DNA of 64,000 nucleotides from Ectopseudomonas composti. GTDB taxonomy: Bacteria > Pseudomonadota > Gammaproteobacteria > Pseudomonadales > Pseudomonadaceae. The notes under the pieces are model-generated. The model had not been told where the DNA came from and did no database searches. It worked only from the letters and a program-made list of their open reading frames with translations. A program made the translations under genes and the position numbers. Each line of letters begins with the position of its first letter. The first letter of the stretch is position 1. Location of the stretch: NCBI RefSeq assembly GCF_001567565.1, contig NZ_LSSW01000024.1:157296-221295 (forward strand), written 5' to 3'. This document shows positions 61,568 to 64,000 of this stretch, piece by piece.

Positions 61568-63010
61568 TTACAGCAGGAAGATCGACGCCATTCCGAGGAA
61601 GATGAAGAAACCGCCGCTGTCGGTCATGGCGGTGATCATCACGCTGGCCCCCATGGCCGGATCGCGCCCCAGGCGTGCCAGCGTCATGGGTATCAGCACC
61701 CCCATCAGCGCGGCCAGCAACAGGTTCAGGGTCATCGCAGCGGTCATCACCACGCCCAACGACCAGCTGTCGTACAGGTAATAGGCCACCCCACCGATCA
61801 CGCCACCCCAGAGGATGCCGTTGATCAGGGACACCCCCAGCTCCTTGCGCACCAGGCGCGCGGTATTACCGGTGCTGACCTGATCGAGCGCCATCGCGCG
61901 CACGATCATGGTGATGGTCTGGTTACCCGAGTTGCCACCAATGCCAGCAACGATGGGCATCAGCGCCGCCAGAGCCACCAGTTTCTCGATCGAGCCCTCG
62001 AACAGGCCGATCACCCGTGACGCCAGGAAAGCGGTGACCAGGTTGATCGCCAGCCAGGCCCAACGGTTGCGAACCGACTTCCACACCGAGGCGAAGATGT
62101 CTTCTTCCTCGCGCAGACCGGCCATGTTCAGCACTTCGCTTTCGCTTTCCTCACGGATCAGGTCGACCATCTCATCGATGGTCAGACGACCGATCAGCTT
62201 GCCGTTCTTGTCCACCACCGGGGCGGAAATCAGGTCGTAACGTTCGAATGCCTGGGCGGCGTCATAGCCGTCCTCGTCCGGGTGGAAGCTGACCGGATCG
62301 TCGGCCATGACCTCACCAACCTGCTTGTCCGGATCATTGACCAGCAGACGCTTGATCGGCAGCACGCCCTTGAGCACGCCGTCGTAATCGACCACGAACA
62401 GCTTGTCGGTATGCCCCGGCAGCTCCTTCAGGCGGCGCAGGTAACGCAGCACCACCTCCAGACTGACGTCTTCGCGGATGGTGACCATCTCGAAGTCCAT
62501 CAGCGCGCCGACCTGATCCTCCTCATAGGACAGGGCCGAGCGCACACGCTCACGCTGCTGGGCGTCGAGGGACTCCATCAGCTCGTGAACGACGTCACGC
62601 GGCAGCTCCGGCGCCAGGTCAGCGAGTTCGTCGGCGTCCAGATCCTTGGCTGCGGCGAGAATTTCGTGATCGTCCATGTCGGCGATCAGGGTTTCTCGGA
62701 CCGCGTCGGACACTTCCAGCAGGATGTCGCCATCGCGCTCGGCCCTGACCAGCTGCCAGACGGTCAGGCGGTCGTCGAGCGGCAAGGCTTCGAGGATGTG
62801 GGCGACATCAGCGGGGTGCAGATCTTCGAGCTTGCGCTGCAGCTCGACGAGATTCTGACGATGTACCAGGCTTTCTACCCGGTCGTGATGCTGGCCTTCC
62901 TGACGATGGGTCAGGTCTTCGACCAGTCTGTGCCGATGCAGCAGCTCGATCACCTGGGCCAGGCGATCCTGCAGGCTCTCTTGCGGCTTTTTGGCTTCTA
63001 CTTCAGTCAT
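61568..63010 (-). CDS. mgtE: Magnesium transporter MgtE
   Basis: A 480-residue Mg channel/transporter: N domain (LHPADVAHILEALPLDDRL and repeated Asp/Glu-rich helices), two CBS domains (about residues 140-265, with KLFVVDYDGVLKGVLPIKRL and SAPVVDKNGKLIGRLTIDEM), the plug helix, and five membrane helices containing PIVAGIGGNSGNQTITMIVR, MGVLIPMTLARLG and ITAMTDSGGFFIFLG. Cytosolic Mg closes the pore through the CBS domains. ATG 63010 is used, with GGGGGTGGAG upstream. Single gene with a long leader. Confidence 0.95.
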   Translation of the reverse strand: MTEVEAKKPQESLQDRLAQVIELLHRHRLVEDLTHRQEGQHHDRVESLVHRQNLVELQRKLEDLHPADVAHILEALPLDDRLTVWQLVRAERDGDILLEVSDAVRETLIADMDDHEILAAAKDLDADELADLAPELPRDVVHELMESLDAQQRERVRSALSYEEDQVGALMDFEMVTIREDVSLEVVLRYLRRLKELPGHTDKLFVVDYDGVLKGVLPIKRLLVNDPDKQVGEVMADDPVSFHPDEDGYDAAQAFERYDLISAPVVDKNGKLIGRLTIDEMVDLIREESESEVLNMAGLREEEDIFASVWKSVRNRWAWLAINLVTAFLASRVIGLFEGSIEKLVALAALMPIVAGIGGNSGNQTITMIVRAMALDQVSTGNTARLVRKELGVSLINGILWGGVIGGVAYYLYDSWSLGVVMTAAMTLNLLLAALMGVLIPMTLARLGRDPAMGASVMITAMTDSGGFFIFLGMASIFLL

Positions 63011-63332
63011 GGCGCGCTCCACCCCCAGCTGGCGGGCACGCCAAAGGGGATCAATCAGGTCTTACACGATTGTGCGAGGGGAGTATTGAGTAACTACTGG
63101 GTAAGTCCATGGTGGTATTCCACAAGCCCCGGCGGGGCTGACGCGGCGAATGATAACACCGCAAAACAGCTTTGTACGTGACAAAAGCGCGGCAAGAACA
63201 ACTGCTTGCATCGCAAACTTCGATCTCGCATGAAACCTGGCTATGCGACGCCGGCCGCTCGCACGAGGACACCCTGGCGAGCAGGAAAAAACGGTCTAAC
63301 CTGAAACAGGCAAACGTCACGGAGGACGCCTC
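63011..63332. other. Divergent region holding the mgtE leader
   Basis: 322 bp. On the minus strand, towards mgtE, it includes a GC-rich hairpin (AGCCCCGCCGGGGCT, about 63124-63138) and a TGGCG-TGCC-CGCCA hairpin about 25 bp before the ATG, near the ribosome-binding site. This suggests a structured leader of about 130 nt. It does not fit the Mg (M-box) riboswitch as far as I can see. The plus-strand part before 63333 has GGAGG at about 63321-63325 as ribosome-binding site. Confidence 0.45.
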
Positions 63333-63827
63333 ATGCAAGGACAGCATTGGGCAGCGCTATTTGCCGCTGCACTTCTCCACTGTATTGAAGACAGCCATGC
63401 CGCCAGCGTGTTCCGCTGCGTGGGCGCAGACGGCCATGTCACCTTCACCCGCCACGGCTGCGCCAGCGATCAGGAACAGTACCTGCAGGACACGCGCAAC
63501 CATACGCCAAGCAGCGGCAAGGCAATCCCCCTGGCGACCCCTGGCCGACGCACAGCAACCACCTCGGCAAGCAATGGCGAGCTGATCATCGTCGGCCAGC
63601 AGGACGATGGCTGCGGCAACCTGCTGAGCAGCAGCGAGAGACGCCAGGCGATCATCCGCAAGGACGTTCGCCGCGGCATGAGCCGGAGCGACGTGGAAAG
63701 CAGCCTGGGCAAACCGGACAGAGTCACGGCCAGCAATGGGCAGGAGCGCTACCACTATCGTGAAAAGCGCAAAGGCGGCAACAGCCGACAGGTCAGCTTC
63801 GACGAAGCCGGGTGCGTGAAGAAATAA
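63333..63827 (+). CDS. Secreted DUF4124/SmpA-like protein
   Basis: A 164-residue protein with a signal peptide (cleavage near SHA-AS, residue 23-24). The mature N-terminus ASVFRCVGADGHVTFTRHGC is a DUF4124-like motif. The C-terminal half (IIRKDVRRGMSRSDVESSLGKPDRVT, shown as RRGMSRSDVESSLGKPDRVT) resembles the BamE/SmpA-type helix-turn motif, seen in outer-membrane assembly and other envelope proteins. Five cysteines suggest disulfides. Function unknown. GGAGG precedes the ATG; a hairpin follows the stop. Confidence 0.72.
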   Translation: MQGQHWAALFAAALLHCIEDSHAASVFRCVGADGHVTFTRHGCASDQEQYLQDTRNHTPSSGKAIPLATPGRRTATTSASNGELIIVGQQDDGCGNLLSSSERRQAIIRKDVRRGMSRSDVESSLGKPDRVTASNGQERYHYREKRKGGNSRQVSFDEAGCVKK

Positions 63828-63835
63828 CGCACAAA

Positions 63836-63867
63836 GAAAAAGGGCCTGCATTTCTGCAGGCCCTTTC
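63836..63867. terminator. Bidirectional terminator between the secreted protein gene and tRNA-Arg
   Basis: AGGGCCTGCA (63841-63850), loop TTTC, TGCAGGCCCT (63855-63864). A runs before and TTT after; the minus strand has TTTTTCTTT, so it is the stronger terminator for the tRNA. Confidence 0.9.
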
Positions 63868-63871
63868 GATA

Positions 63872-63948
63872 TGGCGGACTCAGGAGGATTCGAACCTCCG
63901 ACCGCTCGGTTCGTAGCCGAGTACTCTATCCAGCTGAGCTATGAGTCC
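63872..63948 (-). tRNA. tRNA-Arg (anticodon ACG)
   Basis: 77 nt with CCA encoded; minus strand begins GGACTCATAGCTCAGCTGGA. Anticodon arm CTCGG-CTACGAA-CCGAG gives ACG, whose first base becomes inosine and reads CGU, CGC and CGA. Acceptor GGACTCA/TGAGTCC is fully paired. TATAAA lies about 10 bp upstream on the minus strand as a likely -10 box. Confidence 0.97.
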
Positions 63949-64000
63949 GGTCGGTGCTTTTATACCAGATCACCTCTGGTTGATTCGCCAGCCTGGCTTG

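Overview
The window looks like chromosomal DNA of a Pseudomonas from the P. mendocina / P. oleovorans / P. alcaligenes side of the genus. The evidence is high GC, genus-specific genes (GacS, AmrZ, RhlG, OprD-family porin), Pseudomonas-type REP elements, and blocks whose order matches what I recall of P. aeruginosa PAO1. No insertion sequence, phage, integrase or CRISPR array was seen. It is mostly ordinary core genome with a few accessory inserts.

Layout. 1-5.6 kb: start of cobO under a cobalamin riboswitch, an HNH protein, two NlpC/P60 lipoproteins, molybdenum cofactor genes (moeA-moaB, divergent mobA) and tRNA-Pro. 5.6-9.4 kb: a glutaredoxin-like protein, a DUF5610 protein, an OprD-type porin, a Rof-like Rho inhibitor and a DUF2058 protein. 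9.5-20 kb: mazG, relA, rlmD, cysM, a two-component pair and the divergent global sensor gacS. 20-27 kb: small lipoproteins, dinB, initiator tRNA, cytochrome b561, rimO, a pseudouridine-synthase-like protein, trmO and rhlG. 27-37 kb: a chemoreceptor with a flagellar-sigma promoter, then a complete tyrosine/homogentisate degradation cluster (hpd-hmgA-fahA-maiA plus an NSS transporter), then a GATase-like/monooxygenase pair and a LysR regulator. 37-46 kb: an ABC exporter, DsbA-like protein, trhO, bolA, a DUF2059 and a DUF2804 protein, fumC, a flavodoxin-like oxidoreductase and an MFS transporter. 46-57 kb: a complete C-P lyase operon in the order phnCDEFGHIJKLMNP, all on the minus strand. 57-64 kb: amrZ, a sodium-pumping oxaloacetate decarboxylase (oadGAB), mgtE, a small secreted protein and tRNA-Arg.

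How genes work together. The phn operon encodes import (phnCDE), a GntR/HutC regulator (phnF), the C-P lyase core (phnGHIJ), two associated ATPases (phnKL) and the late steps (phnM, phnP, phnN), so alkylphosphonates can be converted to PRPP and a hydrocarbon. The tyrosine cluster takes 4-hydroxyphenylpyruvate to fumarate and acetoacetate.

Most noteworthy: (1) two related palindromes, one between a Pho-box-like site and phnC and one inside the first codons of phnF, that look like PhnF operators; (2) a REP-like sequence embedded in frame in phnN; (3) a pseudouridine synthase homologue whose catalytic Asp position is Gln; (4) a CTP-synthase-like amidotransferase lacking the triad His; (5) a TyrR/PhhR-like box upstream of hpd. 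I saw no clearly new multigene system. The most original signals are regulatory sites and degenerate enzymes.
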